From Stichopus chloronotus (lineage: Eukaryota; Echinodermata; Holothuroidea; Aspidochirotida; Stichopodidae), in assembly GCA_021234535.1 (NCBI GenBank), contig CM037833.1, forward strand, positions 24,645,918 to 24,709,917: a stretch of 64,000 bases of DNA, given 5' to 3'. Below the pieces are notes generated by a model that saw only the letters and a list, made by a program, of their open reading frames with translations, ran no database searches and was not told the DNA's origin. Positions 51,110-63,936 of this stretch are shown in pieces (position 1 is the stretch's first letter; every line of letters starts with the position of its first letter). The position numbers and the translations under genes are program-made.

Positions 51110-52100
51110 CTTAGATGGTGAGATGAAACGTCAGATAATAGAGAAAGAGAGCTGTGCAACATGAGGTTACGCGGTATATGAAATGGCATGAGATGAGATG
51201 ATATGAGTGAGAAGAGATAAAGTGAGGTGAACTGAGGTACGCTGAGATGAAATGAGGAGAAAATGATGTTGTGAGATGGCCCTGGTGAGGTGCAACTGGA
51301 CCGAAGCAAGCCAAACTGAGATGACTTGAGGTAAGTTGTGGTGAAGTAAAGAGGCTTGTGATGAAGTGAGGTCAAGTCAGCGAAGAAGAGGTAATGTGTG
51401 GTTGAGACAAAATGAAGTAAGAAGAAACAATAGGATGTGACGTGAATCAGCTTTGGTCAAGTGAGTTCAGATGAGTTGAGGTCTTAGAGGATTAGATGAT
51501 GTAACGGGGGAAAGATGAAATAGGTTAAAGGTGATGAGGTGAGATGGATTAAAGTCAGCTCAGGTGAGATGAAGACAGGTGAGAGAGATGAAATCACGTG
51601 AGTGAGATGAGGTGAGGTAAACTGAAGAGAAGCGAAGTGAAGTAAGGTGAAGTGAAATTAAGTCGGGAGGGAGATGAAATGAGGTAACTTGTTTGAGATG
51701 AAGTGAGACATATTGCGATGGTGTCAGCTGAGGTCGGCTGAGGCGAACTGAGGCAAGGTGAGTTGAGCTGAAAGGAGGTTTAAGTATGAGGTAGAGTATG
51801 ATGAGGTGAGGAAGTGAGGCAGAATGACAAGAGATAAAGTAAGATAAAGTGAGTCGAGGTTTAGTAATGTAAGACGTGCAGAGACAAGGCTGAAGTCAAG
51901 CAAAATGAAACAGAAGTGATGTGAGGGAAAGAGAAAGAGAACAGCGTGGGGAGGCGAAGCAAAGGACAGCAAAGAAATGTGATATTAGGGTAAAGGCAAG
52001 TAATGTGATCATTGTGATGTGCACAGAAGTGATGTGAGGTAAAGAGAAATGATGCGGGGTAAAGAGAAACGGGACGAGGTGAATCGAAGCAAAGGGAAGT
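51110..52100. repeat. 1-kb purine-rich degenerate tract
   Basis: The + strand is a run of variants of TGAGRTGA, GAAGTGA and GAGGTGA with a rough 5- to 10-base rhythm and very few pyrimidines other than T. No exact repeat unit survives. Minus-strand ORFs across it are serine/leucine/histidine-rich by composition and are not genes. Confidence 0.85.
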
Positions 52101-55100
52101 TATATATGCCTTCTAAATGAGTTTATCTATGCTATGCTATAATTTCGAAAATGTTTATCTGTTTCTAGAAGAAAACATTACTCACTTCAACATCCCAAAC
52201 ATCATACACACAGGTAAAGTTAGCAATTAAAAGGTGTTCCCCGCCGTCTTAAATCACAATTGTTAGCAACGAAGGCTACTTTTGCGGTAGCCCTGAGTTC
52301 ATATCATAGTCCTACATAATTCGATGGCAGAGGTATTTCCACTGAAGTAAAAATTAAGTTAGAGCCAAGGAAAATGTGGCAATGTTACTGTTATCATTTT
52401 CTTGAGTATTGTTATCCGTTTGCAACGTCGACTTTCACACATACCACACCTCAACGTGACAGTGCGCATGGAAAGTATAGTCCTTCCTATAAAGGGTGTC
52501 TATAAGTAGGGATATGAGAGTGGTGGGTTACTTTGTTTCGTGTGGAATTTTGATCAGCGGTACTCCTATTTTCGAGGAACATAAACGCAATGCCCTATAG
52601 CGACAGAGAGGCGTCAAATTTGATTGTTTACCGAACAATCGAGGCAAAACATTAAACAGCTGAGCGACAGAGGACCACAAGAACAATGGGGTGGGGGGGG
52701 GGGTAGGGTGGATGAATAGGGAATGTTTAGTCAGAATCCAACTGAGTGTGTGGGGGGTCCATAGACTGCTGTGTTTATCCATGTCAGGCACCAAGCACTT
52801 TCTTTCTTGTGCATATGCAGTGTTACCGGAAAGATCATTTGAAAATCACGGTTACAAGTCCACGAATCGCTGTTTTAATGACTGATGGGTGTCACTAATC
52901 TCAGTGTCCGTCCGACGTGTTACTTTCTTAAATTGTGACCAGAGAAGCACTTGTCCCATTTGCCAATATACGAAAAAATAAAATAAACAGTATTGCTTCG
53001 TCATTGTTCATCGAAATTAGTATAAAGGAGTTTGTACTTTTCTTTTTTTCTTTTACTGTCAAGGTAAATTATTGTTCCCCCTACGAAAGGTCTACTGAAA
53101 GAACGAGAGATGACATAAACGTAGCTCTTTGTCTTTTCAATCCCCTCCGTCCACCTCTTCATCCACCCCACCCCTACCCCCTTGCCCAACACGAAAGGGT
53201 TAACAATTCAAGAACTAAACTATGACGATTTTTTTTTTCTTTTTGCTGCTGCTGCAGGATCTTAAAAAAAAAAGAGAAAAAAAAAGAGATTCCAAAACTG
53301 AATTGCAGATGTAAATCAGTCAATTTCTCGTTAATTTGTAACAGCATGGACATACTGAGAAAAAAGAAAACTCAGAAGTAATTGAAGAAAGTATATTAGT
53401 TCAGCCGTGTCTGCTAAAAGCCTACCGATCACAGAGAATATTCTCACAAGGCCGGATAGACCGTTTTCAGGGTTAAATTAAGATTAATAATTACTTAATC
53501 TTCTACAATTTGTCACTTACGATCCGCAGGGATCTCCAGCGTGTGATTAATAATATTCAACATGTTTCAACAGAAACGTATTACATGCGCAAGTTCCTGC
53601 GGTCTTTTATATACGTACGGCGGTTGATCATCGGGCGGCAGCGTTAAAACAACCGCAGTATCTTACCGGAGTTATCGGTTACATTTAGTCTAAGATTACC
53701 GATTGTTTCACATTATCGTGGACTGTCGTAGACATGAGGGACATACTTGTTTTCTTTCCTAGCTAGGTCAGAAGGTTATGAGAATGTTTGGCGAATTTGT
53801 CTGAAATAAATGTTCGTTCTTGTAACTTACAACTGCACATCAGAATAATTGTTACCACACAATAGGCCTATATGACTGTAGTTTATTGCCTCATGAATAT
53901 TTATGCTTCGTGTCCATTTATACCCATAGGCCTACTTTATCAATGAAACAATAGCTAGTCACTTCAATAGGCTCATTATAGATAATATACAAGGAGAACG
54001 ATGATACACATAGCTTTACATAAAGTTGAACGTAAATAATTCATTGTCATTGTTTATCGGTTTTTCTGTATGTCTCATTTTGTAGTCAGTTTAGGACGGA
54101 GGATAGTATGTACTGTTTAATGTCGTAAGATATTGTCCCAACTGTTTGTTGTAATTTTCCCTCCTCGTGAATTTTCATAATTTGCATCATATTTCAGTCC
54201 TTTCAACAAAGGGACAAATTAAACATCACTTCCAAGTGCTTCCTCCGCAATGCCTCACGGAGACACGAATCAAAGTTTTGTATGAATGAATTTCATTTAA
54301 ATGAGTCATTGCGACGCGATTCGATGGATCATGTTGTATTTATTTCTTCTTAATAGATTAATATGTGTTGTCATTGTGAAAGAGATATAATTCTAGCCGA
54401 ACAAATACAAGGAGGTTTTTTTTCGAAAAGAGAATCGGTTGACTCATAAAGTGGTTATTAAGAAGTGTTTGGTCGATGATTTATCTTTTGTCATTTTTCG
54501 TGAAGAAATAATGCAATTTAAATTCCTTCCGATACCTGGTTGGTCAATATCGCCTGCACCTTTAACCTGCTCTTTTCCCTTTTTTAAAATTATTTCTAGA
54601 GCTCCACTTGTGCTGACTTACCGAGACCAAGGCTTTTTACCGTTGCGATATACTGACATGTATACGAAAAGCAGGCCTCTTAAAATCGCTTTCATTGTTT
54701 TGTCGACGATGTTATTATGGCGTGACAGTTGACAGTAAGGGAAAAAGAAAACAGTCGTGATTGTTGTTAATTAAACACAAAACGAAAGACTGTGCGTTAT
54801 TGTTAACGAAAATTAAGCAGCATGATTTGAACAGGTGGAGAACAACTCCCCAAAGCAGATTTATGACACATCTTTGATTGTTCCTTTTAAAGCCCTTCGC
54901 TTCTACAACTTAACTGGACATTCTTTCTGTCATTGGTAAAAACTTGATTTAGTTACCTCTACGGTGATTTAGACCCCCACCCCCTCTCCTTTTTGTTCGG
55001 TTAGTGATCATATACATTCAACACGACTTGTATTTTGAATCGTGTGTGCTCTTCTGTTACAAACCTTCTCTTTTTTACCTTCCCCCTTTCTTTTCTGTAC

Positions 55101-56614
55101 GCTTCATAAAGTTTGTTTTTCGCAGAGCTATAGCTGTTTACTTTCAGCATTATTTGTGGTCTTGGCAGGGGCAAAGGTGACGTATTAAAAATCATACCGG
55201 GTATTGTTTGCTGTGTGCTTGACATTTTAAACATTGCTATATGATGACACGTGTGGATAACACTTGACCCACAGTGCTCTGCGTATACACACATATTGAA
55301 CGCACGAACACAAAATCTCAAGTCCTGAAACTGTAAACAATGCGATTATTGACCAGTCATAAAAACCAAACTGTATTGGTCCTAAGACAAGATAAAAGAA
55401 ATAAAGACAATACAGATTTTGTATGCTATAGTTACTTATACACATAATAATCCTTTCCTAAGTCAAAAACGACTGATCAACGGCGACGTATTCGTGAATA
55501 AATTGTATATTTGTATACATTTTTGGTTTCAAATAAAACCTTGAAATGTGTCGAAACCAGAGAAATAGATACACAAGAATGACGTCATGCGACAATAAAA
55601 GAGGACCGAATTCTGTATAGCGTGCAAAAGGCGCGTTCCGATGAAAAACCGAGTAACACAAATCCAACGGGCTTTGTAGGATCATAAAAAGTCAGAAAAA
55701 AAATACACGTTGGAACACAGGTTCCCATGCATATGTCAGGTTATCTAACAAAATCGAACTGTTGCATCTACTTCAGTTTTCACCAAAGATTTTGTTGGGT
55801 ATTAAACGAACGCATTCTCGGAGTGTAAGTGGATTACATACGGCAACAGTTGAAGACAGAGCTGCTTTGCCTTATCCCGTATTAATGGTGGGCTTCATTT
55901 GTTCAGTGTATCAGTAGCTGCTATAAGCTGACGTCATGCTAGTCTATCTGTTTCTTTGATCGAAACAATCCGGATTTCCTTTAGGGATATTGAAAATGAT
56001 CTTACTTTTTATCAAGATAAAAAGAAATCTGTCTATTATTGTGACTATACATCACTATTCGAAGGTGAACCTATACATTTTAATTTTTTTTTTGGCAGAT
56101 CTTATGTTAAAACCTATTAAGAAAGAAATCTCGATGATTTTGAAAACCAAGGTTGCCAGAAGATCAAAGGCATTTCAGTGAACAAAATGATCAGAAACAG
56201 ACTATATTCCACAAACAGTATATTTGCGTATAGTTTAATTTAACGAAACCAAATATCATATTGTGCAGACTCCAAATTCATCGATTGACTAAACGTATTG
56301 TATTCGACTTAAGGGGAAAATTGTATTCAAATATATTACAACGCAGCATTATTCAAATAAGACCATTGCAAAACACTGAACGTATATGTTTTCATGTTTC
56401 GGATGACCATCTGTAAGGAACACATAAATATGTGGCAAAAGATGACAAAGCTAGACTAAAGATGGAAAGGATGAGGAAGTAAAACTAACCACAGGAAGAA
56501 AATGATCAACAGTCTTTGAATTTCAATTAATGACGATATCAAAGCCCTGCTTGAATTCATCTGTGTTCTGATTTTCGTGTGGCAAATTGTTCTATTTTTC
56601 TTTTTTCGCGACAG
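52101..56614. other. Upstream flank of RFX6
   Basis: No exon supported. A G-run lies at 52688-52703. A 5' untranslated exon of RFX6 probably lies in or before this stretch, because the first coding exon is preceded by a good acceptor. Confidence 0.4.
52688..52703. repeat. G-rich run
   Basis: GGGG-T-G(11) in non-coding DNA; capable of forming a G-quadruplex. Confidence 0.9.
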
Positions 56615-56644
56615 ATTTTCTCATTTTGAGAGAGTATACAGAGG
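56615..56644 (+). other. Likely RFX6 5' UTR part of first coding exon
   Basis: A polypyrimidine tract ending cgcgacag (56607-56614) looks like a splice acceptor. The 30 nt that follow contain an in-frame TGA before ATG 56645, so this part is untranslated and the ATG is a credible start. Confidence 0.5.
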
Positions 56645-59600
56645 ATGAAAACCACTGATGACGTCATGATGACATCAGACCTTGAGATAATATCGCGCAA
56701 GAGGAGCGTCGACGGTGGAGGCGGTGATAAAACGTCATCGGAGAGCCTGAAAGGTGGAGATGAGGTGGAGAGTCATAACGGTGAGTAGTAACGATTCCGT
56801 AACGTCACCGTGACGTCACCCTGTCAAATGACGTGCCCGGCCCGCAAGAAGCAATTATTAGCAGCGGGTCAGACGAATCGTGACTTCCTGGTCCAACAGA
56901 AAATCCGTTTTGTTACAAAAATACCACCCAAGAGTAAGGGAAACAGTTTCGTCTGTGCTTCCCTTTGCACTATTTGACTTCTTTTTTTACCAAAGAATGA
57001 CTCTATAAAATTTCAGAAACTGTTGTTTGTCAGTACACGGGGAGAAAAAAAAACAGGTTTATTGATAAATTTTGGTCAAGGTGTCGTAAATTAACAAACT
57101 CTGAAAGTCGAGCGAGAAGGAAACCTCTCGTAGGCATCATTGGGGCCAATATGAAAGATCTTTAAAGCATAGTGACTACATAATACCAAATGGGCATGCG
57201 CTAATTACAGGCACCGTATGTGAACTTGACAAAGTTTGAATATATCTTAATTTCAGGTTCGACGAAAAAGAGCAAAACTGATTTCGATGACGATAGTGAT
57301 TACGCGACTGACGAACTGGAGGCAAACAAATCAGACGCAGGAGACGTGAGGAGCAGAGGAGGAGATGGACCAAGGGAGGATGAAGATGGAGCGTCCTCCC
57401 AACCAAAGAAATCCATTTCTCAGATGATCAAAGACAAAAAGAAACAAACGGCATTAACATTACAATGGTAAGAGATGAATAACAAAAGGATGAATATTCA
57501 AGAGCAACATAAAAACATGAAAGCCAATATTAAAGGCACAATTCTCCTTCCTCGTTTTTCTTATCCTCGTTATCTTCAAAGATATACTAATTTTTTAACA
57601 GTAAGTAGTTTCCTTCAGATTTGATGAACTAATGGCAAGTCCTCTGATTCTATCCACTCATTAGAATAGAAAGTGAAAAATAAAGAACGTAAAGGAAAAA
57701 TACGACTACGGTATAAAGGCGTGTTCAAAGATTTACAGTCAGACACACCTACCTCTTTTTACATCATACCTGGTTATACCAGGGAGCTGTTATTTAGCTC
57801 CCTGGAAACACCATGGCTTGTCGATTTCTTTGATTCTACGTAGCACTCGGGAATCATGTTTAGAACAAACCTTTTTAAGTTGTGATTTCAAACTGGTTTA
57901 CGTGTCGTATACACGACTGGGTGATTTCTTTTAATCCACATTACTCATCCATCCAATTCACTGGGAGAAAAAATAAGTATTCAGCTAACAGTTAGTACTG
58001 TTTTACATTCTCATACTCTTATACAGATGGCATCAACTTTGGTCGCTACTCAAGCAAGGAAAATCATTCTAACATAATGCATATTGATGATAATCTTCTG
58101 AGTTGAAAAATATAACTTCTTTGCTTGTTCCTCTAGTTGTAGAGCTGCAATTTATCTGACGACTATTACTGCACGAATTTACACTGTTAATTTACACTGG
58201 CCTTCCTCCTTACATAAAATATTTGTTAATATGAATATGCATATACCGATCACTTTCACAAGACCCGATCCATCTCATTAGTTCTTGCCTTTATTGTGTA
58301 AGTTACAAACTGGGCCTACATCAAGGAGAGGTATTAGATTTTCGTCTGACCGATTTACCTCACATTTATCCACAGGTTAGAGGAGAACTACTGTATATGC
58401 GAAGGCGTTTGCTTACCTCGATGCATACTCTATGCCCATTACTTGGACTTCTGCAGGAAAGAACAATTAGAGCCAGCCTGCGCTGCGACCTTTGGAAAGG
58501 TAAGTTTGAAGTCGATAGATATTAAAAAGAACCCCCCCCCCCCTCCCGAAGAACTTACCTCCCCTTAAAAAGATGACATGAAAGGAAAAGCCTCCCTTCC
58601 CCTTAAAAAGTAAAACATTAAAGAAACAGGCAAACCTTGCTTGCATCACTTTTTTATCCCATTTAGCTCATGTGTCTTTGCGGAGTGGTGGCGGTGGTGG
58701 AGTGGGTGGGGTATGATGTTTCATTTCTGTAGGTTTTTGTCTTTTTCTTTTATTTTATTTTACAGTATTCTCAAATAGTCCTGCAATTCTCTGTTTAAAC
58801 TTCATTGACATTGTCCGGTTGGTTTCTTTATTGACGTAACGTCACGTGATACGAGTGTCACGTGCATCATGAACGCTTAAAAGATGATTGAAAGACGGTA
58901 TACCCATTTTCATGAATTTGCTTATAGCTCTACGGTACTGTTCGTTCACGATGCATTCATTAATCAATCAACTCAGTCGTTCTTTCATTGATTCGTTTGT
59001 TCATCCATTCTTCCATTTCACGTGTAACGTTCATCCTCGCGTATCTAGTCATTCTGAATTTATCCCACCCAGCCGATGTCCCCACCCTCCTCCTCCCCAA
59101 AAGAAAAAAGGAAAGATTAAATTTCTGTGCGTACATGATGTCACCGGAAGACAGTCCTTTAAGGAACATGATACACGGATGATACTGACGGTCAGAATAT
59201 TTCAGGTTAGGCTGAAATCGACCTTGACCGGTCAAGGAAAAGGAATGACGTCAGATGCGGACAGATAGTCGAATTAAAATCTCGAATTTAACACATTTGC
59301 TTATCGTTGTCAACACCACGGTATCGCTACGTTTGCTGTTTATTTCAATCCTGCTTATTTGGAGAAAGAAAACAAATAATTGTAAATATGACGTAGGCAA
59401 CATTCCTCCACAAGGCCATTAGACAGATAAGAAACAAATCTGAGGTTACGCATTTACCGTACCCACCATACGGTACCAGTCATAGGCAGCAGAAATCCAT
59501 CTGCTTCGATTGGCAAGCAGACGACAAACAAACAAACAGGAATTAAGGAAAGAGACAAGTTTATCGAGAACAGAGATTCTTCAGTTCGATTCAGCTACCG

Positions 59601-61962
59601 ATATATGATTATATACCGTACGTATCGGATGCGATAAAAGTTACATTAATCCCTGCAGATTTGCCAAATTATTTGTACTGGGAGTTTAACTGTCCTACAA
59701 TCAATAGAATTACCCAGCGGTCTCATGACGTAAAGGATTGTTTAGACTTACGAGCTGGCTGTGTAAATCCCATCAGAGCGTTAAGCCGGGTATAACACTT
59801 GTAAAACCCTATCGTTAACACAGTATTAAGCGTCCATATTGGTCTGTTGTTGAAAAAATTAACGGATTTTCGGGCAGAACACAGTCAACACTATGTTTGG
59901 TGTGGGGTTGTAGCGGTTTGTTTATCCTCGGTGCCGTTTGATATACCGCTGCAATAAAACCGGTTATCGTAGCAATTAATCAGCAAAGTCAACGGTCGAG
60001 GGGATATTCTCCGTGTAGAGTTGTCATTTGCCTTTAAATTAAGGTCGCTATTGTTTACATGTGTTTGCATATTCGGCGTTCCATGTTGCATGATGTGCCA
60101 ATGATTCATCATGATATTGGTTTGACTCAGTGGAAATTTTTTTTCAGATGTCGGAAGAAGAAATTTCCCTCTACTTGGAGGGCGGGAGATAGTGAGGGGT
60201 TGCGAAATTGACTTGCTTACCACGTAATAAATGATAATATAAAATTTGACAATGCTTGGACGTTGAAACATAATATACATCTGCTCGGTTAAATATTTAC
60301 AAGGAGGAAACTTTGTTGACACTGAGAAACAATAATAATTAGAATGAAAAGGCTGCTTGAAGTGTACTGATGTTAATAACCAAAGTGGTTTATTTGTAAA
60401 CAAGTCGTAGGATCAAAAACAGAAAAATCATTTAATTCTTTTTTTCTCGTTCATAAATAATGATTTTGGAATAAAGTTCTCAAATATCGAAGGAATGGTA
60501 CATTTGCAAAAAAAGAAAAAGAAAAACTAAAAGTATTCTATCATGATGAAGAGTTAAAGTAGATACGTCATGCAACAGCCTACCACATGATGTGACTGAC
60601 ATCAATCATTTAAGACCGAAGAAGATCAAAGCAAGTGATAATTTATCTTTCATACTGTGAGCCTCTCGCAGTGACATTATTTTAGCTGCATCTTCATCAT
60701 ATACATATCAATATATATCAATATATGTTACAAGTGGGAACACGGTTAGTAGTCGAGTTGTTACGCATCATGTATTTATATTTATACGCTGTCAAACAAA
60801 GAAAACTGCACTTCCACGTAATCTAGGTGAATAGTTATTGGTATTACCACAGTACCGAATTCAACGTTAACGTAGATGAAGTAAGCCTAGATACGATAAA
60901 AAAAAAAAACACATGACGACGTACAATGTTTGATCTTTTGGTCACTTTCTTACATTTTATTGTGAGCTGTATTTACTAACAACAACATCATATCGATGTT
61001 ATTGTTTCTACAAGTAAGGCAACAGCAACGAGTGGAAAATGGTGGAATCAAGAAAAAAACACAAGCAAACAAACAAAGCCGTCATATAACCAAGGAAATC
61101 TACGTATTTGTTTGTTCAAATTTTTATTGTTTTCCTTTTTTCTCTTCCCAGACTATTCGACAGAAATTTCCAAATTTAACGACAAGAAGATTAGGAACGA
61201 GAGGACACTCAAAGTGAGTTACTTTGTGATTGAAATCACAGTCATATTTCTCTAAGATTTAAAAAAAAAAACAATATTTACAGAAGGATAGATTGGTTGA
61301 CGAAATCTGTGGAACTAACTGCTGATGATATGTAGATACATCTTCTTACATTCTGAAATCCACTTTGGTCAAAGTTGACCATTCATTGGTTAACTACCAT
61401 ATACGGTAGTTAACCAATGTATGGTCAACTTTGACCATGGTGAACTTGGAGCGTAATGTGTTTGTAGCTAAAACTTATACCACCTGCGGAACACGACATG
61501 CATGCTGCATAGTGCTTGGTGCTGAAAGCAACGACAAGCAAACTGTGCCCCCAGACAATTTTTTTGCCTAGGCGAAGGGGGTCGGAGTGCCCCTCAGCTA
61601 CCAGGTCCCCTACCAGAAGAGAGGTCCACTCATCTACCACCCACCGCCTCAAGACAATGTGCACGTCACTCTGTATACGCAGTGACCATACCAAGCAAAA
61701 TGTGACTACCAGCTATGGAAAACAAAATAATAATATTTACTCAGTGCCATGAGTGAGTAACTTGAACAAACTCAGATTAATATATGCTAATATATTCAAA
61801 ATAATTCAGACGTGATTAAATAGTTATTTTATATTTTTGTTTCGTTTCTATTCCTGTTTTGTCATTTTTTTTTTTTTTTTGTAGATATCATTACTATGGC
61901 ATCGGGATCAAGGAGACGAGTGCGTATTATCACACAGTATATTCAACCAAGGGTCTCACAAG
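56645..61962 (+). CDS. rfx6: RFX6 transcription factor, first five coding exons (3' end outside window)
   Basis: Exons: 56645-56780, 57257-57467, 58376-58499, 61152-61213 and 61885-61962. All introns are GT-AG and the phases (1, 2, 0, 2, then 2 at the last donor) agree. Together they give residues 1-203 plus two bases of codon 204. Residues 1-95 are acidic and low-complexity ([12 protein letters not shown], residues 55-66). From [13 protein letters not shown] (residues 98-110) the sequence tracks vertebrate RFX6, not RFX4 or RFX1-3: [46 protein letters not shown], then the wing [22 protein letters not shown] (166-188). Family knowledge: RFX proteins bind X-box DNA as dimers through this winged helix; vertebrate RFX6 drives pancreatic islet and gut endocrine development. 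The dimerisation region is beyond the right edge. The next exon should start with one base completing an arginine codon; none was found before 64000. Confidence 0.95.
57779..57805. repeat. Short hairpin in RFX6 intron 2
   Basis: CCAGGGAGCT and AGCTCCCTGG are exact complements around a 7-nt loop. A second small stem (CCTGGTTATACCAGG) overlaps its left side. Confidence 0.8.
58532..58547. repeat. C-rich run
   Basis: C(12)TCCC just inside RFX6 intron 3. Confidence 0.9.
59891..60403 (-). CDS. Hypothetical 170-codon ORF antisense in RFX6 intron 3
   Basis: Starts with ATG and ends at a stop. Its composition is mixed and there is no signal peptide, membrane segment or family motif that I can name. 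It is longer than expected by chance in AT-rich DNA but is otherwise unsupported. Confidence 0.15.
   Translation of the reverse strand: MFTNKPLWLLTSVHFKQPFHSNYYCFSVSTKFPPCKYLTEQMYIMFQRPSIVKFYIIIYYVVSKSISQPLTISRPPSRGKFLLPTSEKKFPLSQTNIMMNHWHIMQHGTPNMQTHVNNSDLNLKANDNSTRRISPRPLTLLINCYDNRFYCSGISNGTEDKQTATTPHQT
61366..61437. repeat. 72-nt inverted repeat in RFX6 intron 4
   Basis: The 33-nt arms match at 32 of 33 positions around a 6-nt ATATAC loop. Each arm holds smaller palindromes (TGGTCAAAGTTGACCA and GGTTAACTACC-like), so nested structures are possible. Confidence 0.95.
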
Positions 61963-62193
61963 GTAAGCCATCGCGGTTACTCTGCATGCAAAATATTCAG
62001 TTTTGTTTTGCAATCCAATTTATCATGTTCCATGTTTGGATTCCTTGGACACCGACAGACAAGTCTTCGTTCAGAGTTTTCCAGGTTTAGGATTTTCCGA
62101 AGGGATAACTCAACACCGTATGTCGAAGTCATTACAAGTCATTACAAGTCATGACATTTGAGAAGCATTCCTTACCTAGAGCACGGTATCCTG

Positions 62194-62249
62194 CTAAAGA
62201 GAGACTCATTGACTTGTTTCATGAAACAAGTCAATGAGTCTCTCTTTAG
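62194..62249. repeat. 56-nt perfect palindrome in RFX6 intron 5
   Basis: CTAAAGAGAGACTCATTGAC and the following eight bases are followed with no spacer by the exact reverse complement, centred on CATG. A short direct repeat (CATTACAAGT, three copies) lies just upstream at about 62127-62155. Confidence 0.95.
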
Positions 62250-63917
62250 GAGGATTTTCCTAAACCTGTCAAGTTTCCTTTCAATACTAATGACAAACAG
62301 TCAAACTAAGAGAATTCTCATGTGTCACATACAGAGGAATATTAATGAGTGAGTAATTAACGATTTCAATTTGTTTTGTTCTTTTTTTTTTTTGAAAATT
62401 TTTGATTAGACACTTTACACATTAGTGCTAACTCATATGCAAAACAGCCAGTAAAAGTCAGGATCAAAAGTTTTGCACTTTTCTTCTTCAAAATCCTATG
62501 AAACATTATATCTCCTTAGCAGATTTGTCGTATAAAATGATATGCAAATTACGAATTCACTCAGAATGTGCCCCAATTGATAGAGAAATTCGTTGTTTGT
62601 TTCAAATTACTTGTGCTGACGTTTCACAAATACATATTCATGAGCATGTGTTTTTAAAGCTCCATAGTAGCTGTCAACATGGGATTTTTTTTCGTGGAAG
62701 GTCATCAATGGTTACGTGAACTCTGTAGGTCAATATTTTTAGATTTGGAAGAAGAAAAAGGTGCAGTTCTGTAAGACGTATCTCACAAATACCCACAGTC
62801 CTTTAAGTTTGTAGGCACACTAAGGTACTTAAAAAAAGAGAAAAGCGAAAACAAACAAGAGGAAAGCGAAAAAAAAAAAGCGAATGAAAGGTCAATTGAG
62901 TTACAACATTCGTTTAAAGAAGAAGGTTCGTCTTTAGTATACTTTCGTATTCGGGACTTGGACATCTGAAGCTTAACGAGTATGAGAATGATTTAATTAA
63001 AAAAAGTGGAATTTAATTCTAATTTTGTATTGATGATGACTATACTTTTCCCCCTACGTTCCTATGTTATTACATTTACGTCGTGAATGATACCTTCATT
63101 ATAAGTATGACAAAAGTTTAACATCATCTTCGAATTTTTACATCAGTGTTAACCTCCATGACTTACCATGCAGCAACTCTCTCTTTTTAATAGTTTTACG
63201 GCCATCAGTACATTTCCTACATCTCGACTTCGTGTCATAAAGTTTGGTATCAAATCTCGGGTTTCCATGGCATCTTAGAAACCGGTAAAAGTTGTTCTGA
63301 GAGTATTCCCCTTCTCTCTTTCTTCTCCCTGAACAAAAGTTCGTGCTCTCGTTTGGAGAGACTCCTTGGAGGAAAAGACAGGTTTATGGCTTCTCGTATG
63401 GTTTGCCATCGCTGGTTTTTAAAAGCCCGATTGCAAACTCTTCAGGAACAAAAGTGCAGCACTCGTTTCCTTATCTCATTTTTTTCTTCAATTCCATTTT
63501 CTTTTTTGGTTAAATTGATTAATTGCTTAACCTTTGTTGTTTTGTAATCTTCAGGTTTTTCCTATTAAATAAATTGAGCCGGAGACAAAACGAAAAATGT
63601 TTGATCTTAAAGAAAATGATCATGTCGAGGGCAGAAAAAAAAATGACTAAAATGTCGAACAGAAAGTCAATGCAAATTGAAAGAACTTTCGAATTAGGAT
63701 GAAGTGAATTGAATTAATTATTAAATGTTCATTCCCCCACCCCTCCTCCTCCGTGTGTCATTTCATGGAATATGTTCATCTAACTTTATGAAATCTCCTT
63801 AGCCAAAATCAAAAGAAAGGCCGAAGAGAGAAAGAGACGTTTTCTTTTGAGAGAAAACCATTTTTAGCAGAAGTGAAATTCTCTTGAAGTACAATGAATT
63901 GTTCTGCTTTGTAAAGC

Positions 63918-63936
63918 GGGGGGGGGGGGGGGGGGG
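63918..63936. repeat. Poly-G run (19 G)
   Basis: The longest homopolymer G-run in the window, then CGGGAGG. It is likely polymorphic and could form a G-quadruplex. Confidence 0.9.

Larger units (their letters stand above)
58500..61151 (+). other. RFX6 intron 3 (2.65 kb)
   Basis: The donor AAG|gtaagt is followed within 50 nt by a C-run at 58532-58547. The intron contains a 170-codon minus-strand ORF (59891-60403) with no recognisable family, and low-complexity TTCATTCATT-like DNA near 58950-59010. Confidence 0.7.

Noticed and set aside
50959..51972. Minus-strand serine/leucine/histidine-rich ORFs
   Set aside because: They are translations of the purine-rich degenerate tract and change frame freely.
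63553..63650. Open frame after an acceptor-like tcttcag with the phase needed for RFX6 exon 6
   Set aside because: The peptide (begins RFFLLNKLSRR) does not resemble the conserved RFX6 segment after the DNA-binding domain and soon reaches a stop.
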